Below are positions 49,418 through 58,438 of a stretch of DNA of 64,000 bases, piece after piece. Position 1 is the stretch's first letter. Each line of letters starts with the position of its first letter. The notes below the pieces were generated by a model, which did not search any database, was not told the origin of the DNA, and worked only from the letters and a program-made list of their open reading frames with translations. The stretch is from an uncultured Victivallales bacterium (GTDB lineage Bacteria > Verrucomicrobiota > Lentisphaeria > Victivallales > UBA1829). Location of the stretch: positions 1 to 64,000 of the forward strand of contig CAKUJH010000008.1 in the NCBI GenBank assembly GCA_934661375.1. Reading direction: 5' to 3'. The position numbers and the translations under genes are program-made.

Positions 49418-51634
49418 ATGAAAAAACGGTCTGTCCTGTTTGCCGCGGTATCGCTTCTGCCGATTATGTTCAGTTCCGGATGTGCTTCTTCGGAGCGCAT
49501 GACCCGCATGTCCGGCGGAGTGTTCCGCGAGTATTCCATGCCGAAGCGGCAGCGGCTTCTTTCCCGTCGTTTTCTGGAACGGACGCATTGGCACAGCCGT
49601 TTTGTCGGAACGGTGGAAAATACTCCGGTCAATGCCTGGCCGTTCTTTTTCGGTTCGGAGAATTATCATGCAATTCTCTGGCCGTTCATAGACTGGGATG
49701 CTTTCGGCATGGCGGTTCGTCCTTTCTACAATCAGGAAGGTGATGAATACTCTGTGCTGTTTCCGCTGTCCGCCTGGAATCCGGTCAGCGGCAGCGGCTG
49801 GGTGCTGAATACCGCATGGACCAGAAACGGTTTCGGATTTCTTCCGTTGTCGTGGCAGAATTCGGACGGCAGTGAATTCTGGTGTTTCTACACGCCGTTT
49901 TTCATTTATTCCAGAGCTTCCTACGATACGTATTCCAGGATTTTTCTGGAACTGCTGATGGGATATTACTTCCGGAAGAGCGAGAAACAGTATTCCGTTT
50001 ATGAGAATTCCTTTTTCCATTATAATCAGCATACCCGGAATATGCTGGCGTATAAACTGCGGAATACTTCGCAGAAAATTCCGTCCAATCAGGCTGAACT
50101 GGATGCTGTCCGGGAAAAATATTTTGTCCTGCCGGATAAAAAAAGCCGCCGTTTCGGTTTTGTTCCGCTGTTTGATTATGCCGAAATTCCATCGGAACAG
50201 AAACAGGATTTGCGGATGCTGGGATATCTGGCGGGCTGGCATACCAGCCGCAGGGAGGAAAGTGCGGATTTTCTGGGTCCGGTCCTTGCGCGTTATGAGA
50301 AAAAAACAATGCCGTCGCCCTGGCAGCAGCCTTACGCGAATGTCCGGTACGGGTTCACTTCCTGGCTGTCGCTGACTTATTTCCAGACACGGGAAAAATA
50401 CCGCACTGACCGTACCACGAAGGCTTTGCGCAAATTGAAGAATTATGCTTTTGCCGGAGATGCAGCGAAAGACCAGAAACAGCTCAACAGTCTGCTGAAG
50501 GAAATCGATCCGGCGTTTTCCCTGCCGGTCAATGCACAAGGCGAGCCTCTTGTCCTGGATAAACCTACGCTGAAACTTTTCCTGGCAGATATGGCGGAGA
50601 CGCATCCGCTCCGGCTTGAAACGGAAAAAACGTACAGCGGCGGATTTCTGCCTTTGCTGCATTATGATGTCAGCGAAAATTCATCCAACTGGTTCAGCCT
50701 TGCGGCGTTGACGTATTACCGGTCCAACAGCCGGAATTCCCGTTTCTGGAGCGTGCCGCTGTTGAGTTATGCCGAAAAAGGTCCCAACGGCAGTCTGAAC
50801 TGGCTGCTGACGCCGCTGGTCTGGTATTCCCGGTACAGACTGCAGGATCGGGTTCATCAGCCGATTTTTGCTGAGGCTCCGTGGATAACCCATAGCAATA
50901 CTGTGACGTCCGGCAATGATTTCGCACTGTGCGGTCTGTATTATCATAACCTGAAAAAATTTTATGTGTCAAAAGCGGGATTTGATTCGAAGACAGCTGA
51001 ATACATCCGGAGCTGCTTGATTGATTTCTCCGGACAGCAGCAGTGGTTTGACCGGGAACAGCAGGATATTCAACGGCAATCCCGGCAGATCGATTGTCAG
51101 GAACCCGCGGATAAAATTGCGGAATGCCGTCAGACGATCCGGGTGGCGAAGCTTCGTTTACGGCAGCTTGAACTGGATCAGAAACAGGAAAAACTCCTGC
51201 AGAAACAGCAGGAACTTCAGAAAAAGGCGGCGGAGTTCGGTTTGCCGCTGGACCGCAAGGTTTTCAGCGATCCGGAGCTGAACCGGCAAACACTGAATAC
51301 GCTGTTTGACCGTTTCACCGAAGAACGGAGCCGGGAAATTTACGGTTCCTGGTTTTTCTTCCGCCGCGAAAATTTCCATAACGGCGATTGCCGCTGGCAT
51401 ATTCTGTATTGGCTGGCTCAGGGAGAGAAAAAAGGTGAAATTGAGAACAGTCATGTACTTTACTTCCTCTACCGTTACCGTCAGGACGGCAGCCGGAAAG
51501 AGACAATCTTTTTCCCCTTTGTCTCCATCCGGGAAGATGAAACCGGCAGCCGGTTCAGTTTTTTGGGCAGAGTGTATCAGAAGACGGTGAAAAACGGCAG
51601 AACCAGCGGTTACTTCCTGTTCATTCCGTTCTGA
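49418..51634 (+). CDS. large lipoprotein of unknown function (738 aa)
   Basis: The signal peptide ends in the lipobox FSSGC (Cys22), so it is a membrane-anchored lipoprotein. The mature protein is rich in aromatic residues and short beta-type repeats such as WPFFFGSENYHAILWPF, FLPLSW, FYTPFF and SVPLLSY, suggesting an outer-membrane beta structure. A Gln/Lys/Glu-rich coiled coil lies at about 545-615 (RLRQLELDQKQEKLLQKQQE). No family is recognised. GGAGATAAGAG precedes the ATG. It is monocistronic and converges on ftsI with a 12-bp gap. Confidence 0.75.
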   Translation: MKKRSVLFAAVSLLPIMFSSGCASSERMTRMSGGVFREYSMPKRQRLLSRRFLERTHWHSRFVGTVENTPVNAWPFFFGSENYHAILWPFIDWDAFGMAVRPFYNQEGDEYSVLFPLSAWNPVSGSGWVLNTAWTRNGFGFLPLSWQNSDGSEFWCFYTPFFIYSRASYDTYSRIFLELLMGYYFRKSEKQYSVYENSFFHYNQHTRNMLAYKLRNTSQKIPSNQAELDAVREKYFVLPDKKSRRFGFVPLFDYAEIPSEQKQDLRMLGYLAGWHTSRREESADFLGPVLARYEKKTMPSPWQQPYANVRYGFTSWLSLTYFQTREKYRTDRTTKALRKLKNYAFAGDAAKDQKQLNSLLKEIDPAFSLPVNAQGEPLVLDKPTLKLFLADMAETHPLRLETEKTYSGGFLPLLHYDVSENSSNWFSLAALTYYRSNSRNSRFWSVPLLSYAEKGPNGSLNWLLTPLVWYSRYRLQDRVHQPIFAEAPWITHSNTVTSGNDFALCGLYYHNLKKFYVSKAGFDSKTAEYIRSCLIDFSGQQQWFDREQQDIQRQSRQIDCQEPADKIAECRQTIRVAKLRLRQLELDQKQEKLLQKQQELQKKAAEFGLPLDRKVFSDPELNRQTLNTLFDRFTEERSREIYGSWFFFRRENFHNGDCRWHILYWLAQGEKKGEIENSHVLYFLYRYRQDGSRKETIFFPFVSIREDETGSRFSFLGRVYQKTVKNGRTSGYFLFIPF

Positions 51635-51646
51635 CAGGGGCGCATA

Positions 51647-53623
51647 TCAGCGGGATTTTCGGCGGACCGTGCTGTGCGGATTACTGCCGGCTTTGCGGCT
51701 GGCACCGACGGCAGGACGGGTCTGCGCGCTGGAACGGCTGGCGGAATTTGTCTGCAGACTGCCGTTCCGGCGGCGTTCACGTTCTTCGCGTTCTTTTGCC
51801 CAGAGCCGGATTTTTTCATCCATAACCCGTTTTTCATCGGCTTTCCATTCCGCATCGTATTTTTCGTAACTGACGTCCGGTGGAACACGCAGATATTTCA
51901 GGGTGCGTTCTCCGATGCTGCTGAAATATGGACCGGCGGCGGAACCTCCGTAAACAGCTTTTCCCTTGGGTTCATCGCAGGTAACCAGCAGGACAAACCG
52001 CGGTTTATCTGCCGGAACAAACCCGACAAATGACGCTGTGTAAAGAGAATGGGAGTATGCTCCATTGACGAATTTCTGCGCTGTACCGGTTTTGCCCGCC
52101 ACGTAGTAGCCGCGGATCGCTGCACTTTTGGCTGTGCCGCCCGGCCACGGAACGCGTTTCATCATTTCCACGATTTCATGACTGGTCGATGCACGGCGGA
52201 ACAGTTTCTTTCCGCGCTGAACCGGCAGTTTCCTGAGCAGGTCGGTGTTCGGCTGACGAATCCTGTCCACAAAACGGAGCTGAACCGGATAACCGCCGTT
52301 GGCAAGAATGCAGTAGGCGCGCACCAGCTGGAGCGGAGAGGCACTGATCCCCTGTCCAATGGGATAACGGGTGATGGAAATTTTGGTGGGATTGCGGTAG
52401 AACAGACCGACGGTTTCCGGCCGCAGCGGCGCACCGGTGCGTTGTCCGAACCCGAAGGAGGTCAGGATGTTTTTCAGACGCGGCTCTCCGATTTCCAGAG
52501 CGATTTTGGCGGTTCCGATGTTGCTGGAATGCTGAATGATTTCCGACACGGTGATGCGTCCGAGCTTATGGGTGTCGCGCAGGATTTTTCCCGCAAAGAA
52601 CCAGCGGCCCTGTTCGCAGTCGAAGCGGGTTTCCGGACTGATTATGCCCAGGTCCAGCGCGCCGGCAACAGGGAAGGGTTTCATGATGGAACCGGGTTCA
52701 AACGCCATTTCCGCAACAGGATTGCGGGAAGACGCCTCTTTCAGAGTGGAACGGTCATTCGGGTTGAAGGTCGGACGCTGCGCCAGCGCGATGATGTCGC
52801 CGGTGTACGGATCCGCCATGATGGCAAAACCGTGCTGTGCCTGTGTGGCTTCCATCATCTTGTCGATTTCCTCTTCCAGAATGGCTTGAATGGGTTCGCG
52901 GATGGTCAGGAAAAGATCATACCCGTCGTGTTCCGGTTTCTGTGAAATCGTATTCAGCGTAACACCTTTGCGGCTGACTTCGACGACCTTTATTCCGGTT
53001 TCCGGGCTGATTTCGTCGTCGAAATATTTTTCCAGACCGCTCTTGGCGATGACCTGATCCCTGTCGATGGTGGTGAAGCCGAGAATGTTGGCGAGCATCT
53101 GATTTTTCGGGTAGGTGCGCCGGAAGGAAACGGTGCAGCGGATGCCTTTGATCTTGGAACGTTCGATGTTCAGCCGGTTCCGTTCAAACTGATCGAAATC
53201 AATGTCTTTCTTGATCAGCACATACCGGCGGTCGACCCGCTGTTTTTTGCCGTTTTTGTCCGTGACAGTGATTTTTTTATTGCTGAGTTTCAAATAGATT
53301 TCCGCTTCCGGCAGATCCAGTTCCTTGGCGAGGACAGCAGCGGCTTCTCTGCATTCGTCCTCTGTCTTCAGCGCAGAAGGATCGGCGATGACATTGCCGA
53401 CCGGATTGTTGCCGACCAGCAGATTGCCGTAATAATCAAAGATTTCACCGCGCACGCCATCGGATTTCCGTACTGTGGTGTAACGGCTCCGTGCTTTTGC
53501 CAGCAGTTCTTCATGCCGCCGGATCTGAACCTGATAGAGATGATACACCAGAAATGCGAAAAGAATGCAGATGAAGATGAAAGCCGCTTTGGCTCTTATC
53601 CCGATACTCCGGTATCCAGTCAT
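51647..53623 (-). CDS. ftsI: penicillin-binding protein, FtsI type (division transpeptidase)
   Basis: This 658-residue class B PBP cross-links septal peptidoglycan. It has one N-terminal membrane helix (about 12-30), a dimerisation region and a transpeptidase domain with the active serine S312 in EPGSIMKP, the SSN motif and KTGT (K511). The C-terminal 60 residues are Arg/Ser/Ala-rich and probably disordered. It is the last gene of the mraZ-rsmH-ftsL-ftsI set. Downstream dcw genes (murE onward) are not here, since the converging lipoprotein gene follows. Confidence 0.92.
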   Translation of the reverse strand: MTGYRSIGIRAKAAFIFICILFAFLVYHLYQVQIRRHEELLAKARSRYTTVRKSDGVRGEIFDYYGNLLVGNNPVGNVIADPSALKTEDECREAAAVLAKELDLPEAEIYLKLSNKKITVTDKNGKKQRVDRRYVLIKKDIDFDQFERNRLNIERSKIKGIRCTVSFRRTYPKNQMLANILGFTTIDRDQVIAKSGLEKYFDDEISPETGIKVVEVSRKGVTLNTISQKPEHDGYDLFLTIREPIQAILEEEIDKMMEATQAQHGFAIMADPYTGDIIALAQRPTFNPNDRSTLKEASSRNPVAEMAFEPGSIMKPFPVAGALDLGIISPETRFDCEQGRWFFAGKILRDTHKLGRITVSEIIQHSSNIGTAKIALEIGEPRLKNILTSFGFGQRTGAPLRPETVGLFYRNPTKISITRYPIGQGISASPLQLVRAYCILANGGYPVQLRFVDRIRQPNTDLLRKLPVQRGKKLFRRASTSHEIVEMMKRVPWPGGTAKSAAIRGYYVAGKTGTAQKFVNGAYSHSLYTASFVGFVPADKPRFVLLVTCDEPKGKAVYGGSAAGPYFSSIGERTLKYLRVPPDVSYEKYDAEWKADEKRVMDEKIRLWAKEREERERRRNGSLQTNSASRSSAQTRPAVGASRKAGSNPHSTVRRKSR

Positions 53624-53650
53624 GATGCTGCACTCTTTCCGCAGAAACGC

Positions 53651-54124
53651 TTACTTTTTCAGCGTTTTGTTCTTGTGCAGAAAAGCATACTCCTGCATGG
53701 CTGCATTGTTCTTGCGTCCGGAACTGACAGCATAGGATGTGCGCAGGGCTTTGCTGCCGGGACGCGGCGCTTCACGCAGAATCAGCTGGGAAACCTGACG
53801 ATAGTCCGCTGCCCGCAGTTCCAGATGATACTGCTGGATTTTGCTGCTGATGTACGGCCAGGCAGTCAGCTCTTCCCGCCGGTTGCGCATATTGTAGATC
53901 TGGGTGTTGACTTCCTTGATCTGGCTGCGGACTTTCATGGCGTGTTTGTTGAGCCGTTCCGTTTTGGCGGTGAAATGAATACGGCAGACGACAGCGCAGA
54001 AAATCATCAGGCAGATGATGCTGATGCGCACTGCAAACCAGGCAAATCCCGTTTTTTCGCACGTGGTTTCACACCGGACCGTTCCCCGGTTTTTCGTCTT
54101 CAGATTTCTTGTATAGGTATTCAT
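53651..54124 (-). CDS. ftsL: FtsL-like bitopic division protein
   Basis: This 157-residue protein has a cytoplasmic N-terminus, one membrane helix (about 28-48, FAVRISIICLMIFCAVV) and a coiled coil (about 52-85, TERLNKHAMKVRSQIKEV). These features, together with its place between rsmH and ftsI, match FtsL, whose sequence is poorly conserved. A C-terminal extension of about 60 residues is unusual. The call rests mainly on position and topology. Confidence 0.7.
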   Translation of the reverse strand: MNTYTRNLKTKNRGTVRCETTCEKTGFAWFAVRISIICLMIFCAVVCRIHFTAKTERLNKHAMKVRSQIKEVNTQIYNMRNRREELTAWPYISSKIQQYHLELRAADYRQVSQLILREAPRPGSKALRTSYAVSSGRKNNAAMQEYAFLHKNKTLKK

Positions 54125-54139
54125 GTTATCCCGCCCTTA

Positions 54140-55129
54140 TTATGATAAAGTGTTGATGTTTTCGTCGTTCAGCCGTTTTGCCGCCCGCAGTTTCGCACAG
54201 GCGGAACGCGGATTCCGTTTCAGTTCCTCCGGAGACGCCGTAATCGGTTTCCGGGTCAGGACTTCCAGCTTCGGATGCCAATGACAGATGCAGACCGGCA
54301 GACCCGGCGGGCATTTGCACTTGACGGACATTTCGCTCATGAAATGTTTCACGATGCGGTCTTCCAGCGAATGAAACGAGATGACTGCCAGAATGCCGTC
54401 CGGCGCAAGCAGTTCCAGAGCCGCTTCCAATGCCCTGCGAAGCTGTCCGAGTTCGTCGTTGACTTCGATCCGCAGAGCCTGAAAACACAGCGTCGGAGCG
54501 GGCGGACCGCCTTTTCGCGTTCCCCGGCGCAGTACCCGGTCGCAGACTGCCGCGAACTGGGAGGTTGTTTCAAACGGTTTCCGTTCGCGTTCTTCGGTAA
54601 CCGCGCGTGCCAGAAAACGTGCTTCCCGCAGTTCACCGTATTCACGGAAAATGCGTTCCAGTTCCGGTTCGGAATACGTGTTCAGTACCCGCGCCGCCGT
54701 CAACGGAGAATGGGTATCCATGCGCATATCCAGCGGACCTTCGAAGCGGAATGAAAAACCCCGTTTCGGATCGTCGATCTGCGGAGAGGAAACCCCCAGG
54801 TCCATGAGAACGGCATCCGCTTTTTGCCAGCCGATTTCTTCGGCGGCTTTTTTCATGCCGGCGAAATCGGACTGCATCAGGAAAACTCTTTCGGCGACAA
54901 ACTGCAGAGCCGCCGCACCGCGTATGATTGCTTCCGGATCGCGGTCGAGCGCAAGAATTTCCGCATCCGGATTCTGCCGCAGAACCAGCGAAGAATGACC
55001 GCCGCAGCCGAGGGTGCAGTCGATCATGCGGAACGCGCCAGATGTGCGTCCGCCAGTCAGCACTTCAACCGTTTCCGCGGCCAGCACCGGTATGTGCGTC
55101 AGTTCTTTTTTTCCTTCACCGTTTTCCAC
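54140..55129 (-). CDS. rsmH: 16S rRNA (cytosine1402-N4)-methyltransferase
   Basis: This 329-residue RsmH/MraW enzyme methylates C1402 of 16S rRNA. HIPVLAAETVEVL, DCTLGCGGHS (SAM loop), ALDRDPEAI, DLGVSSPQIDDPKRGFSF and VISFHSLEDRIVK are all present. It uses a GTG start at 55129 with GGAGG 9 bases upstream; that ribosome binding site lies inside the last codons of mraZ, indicating coupling. Confidence 0.94.
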   Translation of the reverse strand: MENGEGKKELTHIPVLAAETVEVLTGGRTSGAFRMIDCTLGCGGHSSLVLRQNPDAEILALDRDPEAIIRGAAALQFVAERVFLMQSDFAGMKKAAEEIGWQKADAVLMDLGVSSPQIDDPKRGFSFRFEGPLDMRMDTHSPLTAARVLNTYSEPELERIFREYGELREARFLARAVTEERERKPFETTSQFAAVCDRVLRRGTRKGGPPAPTLCFQALRIEVNDELGQLRRALEAALELLAPDGILAVISFHSLEDRIVKHFMSEMSVKCKCPPGLPVCICHWHPKLEVLTRKPITASPEELKRNPRSACAKLRAAKRLNDENINTLS

Positions 55130-55131
55130 TT

Positions 55132-55605
55132 TCAGCGTCCTCCGTCTGAATCCGGCATTTCGTTGATTCTCTGCATCACTTCAAAATAATCTTCATCATT
55201 GCTGTTGGCGGCTTCCCAGCGTTCCGGCGTCCAGAGCTGAATATGCCAGAATGCCCCGACCAGCACAATCTTGTCATGAAAACCGCCATGGGCAAGCAAC
55301 TGCGGCGAAATCTGAATCCGTCCCTGTTTGTCGCACACGCAGTTCTGCGCGCGCGAAGCAAAAAGAGCCAGATCCCGCTGCTGACGGACATCCGCCAGAG
55401 ACATTTTCTGCGACTTGCGAATGACCTGTTCGTAGAACGTTTCCTTTGGAATCAATTGCACGATATGTTCCTTGGCGGGAAGGAGATAGAACACCGTCTC
55501 CCCGTCCTTGCGCCGCCATTCCGAGGGTATGGCAATGCGACGCTGCGAGTCTATCGTATGCGTGAATTGATTGACAAAGCAAAATTGTTCCACAGAATCC
55601 GCCAT
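55132..55605 (-). CDS. mraZ: transcriptional regulator MraZ
   Basis: This 157-residue protein has two SpoVT/AbrB-like swapped-hairpin domains, each with a D(x)QGR/DSQRR-type motif (DSQRRIAIPSEWR and CDKQGRIQISPQL). MraZ represses the dcw cluster by binding short G-rich repeats in its own promoter. Such repeats are present at 55625-55664. The start at 55605 has a weak ribosome binding site (GGA). Confidence 0.92.
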   Translation of the reverse strand: MADSVEQFCFVNQFTHTIDSQRRIAIPSEWRRKDGETVFYLLPAKEHIVQLIPKETFYEQVIRKSQKMSLADVRQQRDLALFASRAQNCVCDKQGRIQISPQLLAHGGFHDKIVLVGAFWHIQLWTPERWEAANSNDEDYFEVMQRINEMPDSDGGR

Positions 55606-55624
55606 TATAATCCAATCATCAACT

Positions 55625-55664
55625 ATTTGCTCCTATTTACTCCTATTTGCCCCTATTTTACCCC
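55625..55664 (-). promoter_or_regulatory. MraZ operator of four tandem 10-bp boxes
   Basis: On the minus strand four 10-bp units (GGGGTAAAAT, AGGGGCAAAT, AGGAGTAAAT, AGGAGCAAAT) follow each other without gap. The 10-bp phasing of G-rich boxes is what MraZ octamers bind in other bacteria. The first box overlaps the -10 element. Confidence 0.85.
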
Positions 55665-55683
55665 CACATCTCCCTTTTTGCAA
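55655..55683 (-). promoter_or_regulatory. promoter of the dcw cluster
   Basis: On the minus strand TTGCAA (55683-55678), 17 bp and TAAAAT (55660-55655) form a promoter with its -10 box inside the MraZ box array, suited to repression by MraZ. Confidence 0.75.
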
Positions 55684-55778
55684 GTTTTTTTTGAAAAAAA
55701 TTTGATTTTTTTTTGAAACTGCCGGTCATTTTCTGAAACAGAACACGGCTTGTCCGGCGGTATTTCTGAAATCAGGGC

Positions 55779-55855
55779 AAAAAAAAAGCGCGGAACGCCG
55801 GCTTCTGTGCAGGAAAACATATTTCCGGCAGGCGGAGAATTATCCCGCGTTCCGC
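55779..55855 (-). terminator. terminator of uvrC
   Basis: GCGTTCCGC (55847-55855) pairs with GCGGAACGC (55790-55798) across a loop of about 48 bases. Read on the minus strand the stem is followed by nine T. It lies just after the uvrC stop at 55868 and upstream of the mraZ promoter. Confidence 0.7.
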
Positions 55856-55867
55856 TTGCCGGACTGC

Positions 55868-57364
55868 CTACTGTATGTCGAAATCCCCGGTGGCGGGGTG
55901 TTTTTCCAGATAATCTGCGATGGTTGCCGCCATTTCCGGCCCGATGCCTTCCGCCCGCGCCGCAATCTGTTCCGGAGAGGCTTTCCGCAGACGCGTTACC
56001 GAGCCGAACGCTTTCAGCAGAGCCTGTTTGCGTGTTTCTCCGATGCAGGGAATCTCATCCAGAATTGAATCCCGGATGGTGCGCAGGCGCAGCGCCCGGT
56101 GGTAAGTGATGGCGAAACGGTGTGATTCATCCCGGATAGCCTGAAGCAGTTTCAGCGCCTGGCGATCCCTGTCAATCAGGATCGGTTCGGAGTAACCGGG
56201 AATGAACACTTCTTCGTTGCGTTTCGCCAGACCGATCACCGGGAACGGCGGACAGCGCAGCGCAACCAGCGCATCCACGGCATAGGAGAGCTGTCCTTTG
56301 CCGCCGTCTACAATCATCAGATCGGGCATCGGCTGTTTTTCTTCCAGCAGACGCGTGAAATGCCGGGTGATGATTTCGCGCATCATGGCGAAATCGTTTG
56401 CGCCTTCCACCGTGCGGATTCGGAAACGGCGGTAGGCATTCTTATACGGTACGCCGCCTTTGAAACAGACCATCGACGCCACGGAAAGAGTTCCGGAGAT
56501 GTTCGAGTTGTCGAAACAGATCATATGTTCCGGCGGCGTTTTCAGCTTCAATGCCTGCTGGAGATCCCGGACCGCAGTTTCCCCGTTGACGGTCTGCGGC
56601 AGATGCGCGTTGGCAAATGTCCGGGTCCGGGTTCCGTACAGAGATTCGATGTTGTTGGCGATGTCCCGCAGCAGTGCCGCCTTCTCGAAACTGCGTTTTT
56701 GGGCGGCTTCCAGCATACGGCTGCGCAGAACCGCCGTGATTTCCTCCGTGTTTCCGTTCAGCACTTCCAGCAGGGCGTCCACCCGGCGCATGTATTCTTC
56801 TTCGGAAACTTTGCCGACACAGGGACAGCAGCAGTCATGAACGGTTCCGGCAAGACAGTGGGCGTATTCCTCCGGACCGGGCGTGAAATGACGGCAGGTG
56901 CGCAGTCCGAAATAACGCGAGAGAAATTCCATGGTCTGCTTCAAAGCCCCGCCGTTGGGAAAAGGTCCGAAGTAAAGACAGGAGTCATCTTTGCGCAGCC
57001 GTGCCAGCTTCGGATGCGGAAAACGTTCCGTGCGATCCAGTTTCAGCAGCGGCAGCCGTTTGTCGTCGCGCAGCAGAATATTGTATTTGGGGGCGTACTC
57101 TTTGATGAGCCGCGATTCCAGCAGCAGGGATTCATCCTCGCTGCGGACCGTGATGCACTCCCAGGACTCGATGGAATTGATGAGCGACCGGAGTTTCGGA
57201 TCGGCACGGGTTTCCCGCGACGGCTGGAAATACTGCGACATGCGCCGCCGGAGGTTCGCCGCCTTGCCGACGTAAATCACCTTGCCGAAAACATCGCGGT
57301 AAATGTAAACGCCCGGATCGGACGGGATGTCGCCCGGATGAAAAATGATTTTCTTCATAGACAT
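55868..57364 (-). CDS. uvrC: UvrC-type excinuclease subunit lacking the middle segment
   Basis: This 498-residue protein incises damaged DNA on both sides of a lesion with UvrAB. The GIY-YIG domain (about 17-95, GVYIYRDVFGKVIYVGK), a cysteine-rich stretch (C170, C178-C180, C182), the UVR motif (about 207-242), the RNase H-like nuclease with D285, D353 and H415, and a C-terminal HhH pair are present. Compared with the usual 600 or so residues, about 115 between the UVR motif and the nuclease are missing. All catalytic residues remain. ACAGGA lies 8 bases before the ATG at 57364. Confidence 0.88.
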   Translation of the reverse strand: MSMKKIIFHPGDIPSDPGVYIYRDVFGKVIYVGKAANLRRRMSQYFQPSRETRADPKLRSLINSIESWECITVRSEDESLLLESRLIKEYAPKYNILLRDDKRLPLLKLDRTERFPHPKLARLRKDDSCLYFGPFPNGGALKQTMEFLSRYFGLRTCRHFTPGPEEYAHCLAGTVHDCCCPCVGKVSEEEYMRRVDALLEVLNGNTEEITAVLRSRMLEAAQKRSFEKAALLRDIANNIESLYGTRTRTFANAHLPQTVNGETAVRDLQQALKLKTPPEHMICFDNSNISGTLSVASMVCFKGGVPYKNAYRRFRIRTVEGANDFAMMREIITRHFTRLLEEKQPMPDLMIVDGGKGQLSYAVDALVALRCPPFPVIGLAKRNEEVFIPGYSEPILIDRDRQALKLLQAIRDESHRFAITYHRALRLRTIRDSILDEIPCIGETRKQALLKAFGSVTRLRKASPEQIAARAEGIGPEMAATIADYLEKHPATGDFDIQ

Positions 57365-57511
57365 AATTTTATCCTGTCAGATGTTCTGCGCATTTCCGCT
57401 CCGTCCGGACCTTTTTCCTTCCCCCGGCACGATCCGGTTCCGCATCAGGATGCGTCCGCCCGAAAAGTATGGAACAATAGCACAGAAAACTGCAAATGCA
57501 AATGTGGGGAT

Positions 57512-58408
57512 TTATTTTCCGCGCGGGATCAGCACGATTTCGCAGTTGACTTTTTCCTTGCCGGTTCCGGCAAAGAGTTTCTGTTCCGGCTGGGGCTGTG
57601 CCGGAGAAACCAGCGTCAGACGGTTTTCCGCCAGCTGGCGGGTCAGCATGACCAGCTGATACCGGGTCAGATTCATGTTTATACGCATTCCTCTGTCCGG
57701 CAGTCTGGCAAGGGTTACACCGTTCAGCGGGATGCCGGCTTTTTCCATGACGGAGCGGAAGGTTTTTTCCGTTTTTTCGGGAGTCCATCCGGGATCGAAC
57801 AGCCAGATATGTTTGACGTTGGGCGGGATCACGGCGATCCGTTCCGCTTTGACTTTCGGTTCATTTTCGGTGAAGCGGATGACCGATGCATTGCCGGCGG
57901 TGGTCAGCCGCAGATGCCGCATGTCAACTCCTCCGAAACCGGAGTATATCATCGGGAAATTTGTCTTTTCCTGTGTTCCGGCGATCATTGCCGGCGGATT
58001 GCTTTTCGGTGTTTCAGGGTTGAAGGCGGACAGCAGCAGATAACCTGCCGCCACACCGGAGACGGCAATCGCCGCCGCCCGGGCCTGCCAGGTGGAGTAC
58101 CATGCCGGATGACGGAACTGTTCCGGTTCCTGAAATCCCAGCTGCCGGTTGACACTTTTCCGGATTCTCCGGGCCGCCGCGGCCGGGCAGTTTATGGACA
58201 GCGCGTTCGAGACCGCGTCGTCCAGCAGCCGGTAGGATTCGTGAAGTCCGCGGCATTTCGGGCATTGTTTCAGATGAGCTTTTTCTTCGGGACTGAAATG
58301 ATATTCCCCGTCCAGTTCCGCACTGAGTTTTTCGATCGGCAGACATTCTGACCGATCTGTCCGGCTGCGGCTGTCTCCTCTGTCGGGACGGTTTTCCTGT
58401 TCGTTCAT
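57512..58408 (-). CDS. anti-sigma factor-like membrane protein with zinc finger
   Basis: This 298-residue protein has an N-terminal HxxxCxxC motif (HLKQCPKC, about 45-52) of the zinc-binding anti-sigma (ZAS) type and one membrane helix (about 109-128, AAAIAVSGVAAGYLLLSAF). The outer C-terminal part contains a repeat-like segment (NLTRYQLVMLTRQLAENRL). It lies 30 bp downstream of an ECF sigma factor gene, the usual arrangement of a sigma and its inhibitor. GGAG precedes the ATG. Confidence 0.85.
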   Translation of the reverse strand: MNEQENRPDRGDSRSRTDRSECLPIEKLSAELDGEYHFSPEEKAHLKQCPKCRGLHESYRLLDDAVSNALSINCPAAAARRIRKSVNRQLGFQEPEQFRHPAWYSTWQARAAAIAVSGVAAGYLLLSAFNPETPKSNPPAMIAGTQEKTNFPMIYSGFGGVDMRHLRLTTAGNASVIRFTENEPKVKAERIAVIPPNVKHIWLFDPGWTPEKTEKTFRSVMEKAGIPLNGVTLARLPDRGMRINMNLTRYQLVMLTRQLAENRLTLVSPAQPQPEQKLFAGTGKEKVNCEIVLIPRGK

Positions 58409-58438
58409 TTACAGCAACTCCACACTGTTTTCTGTTTG

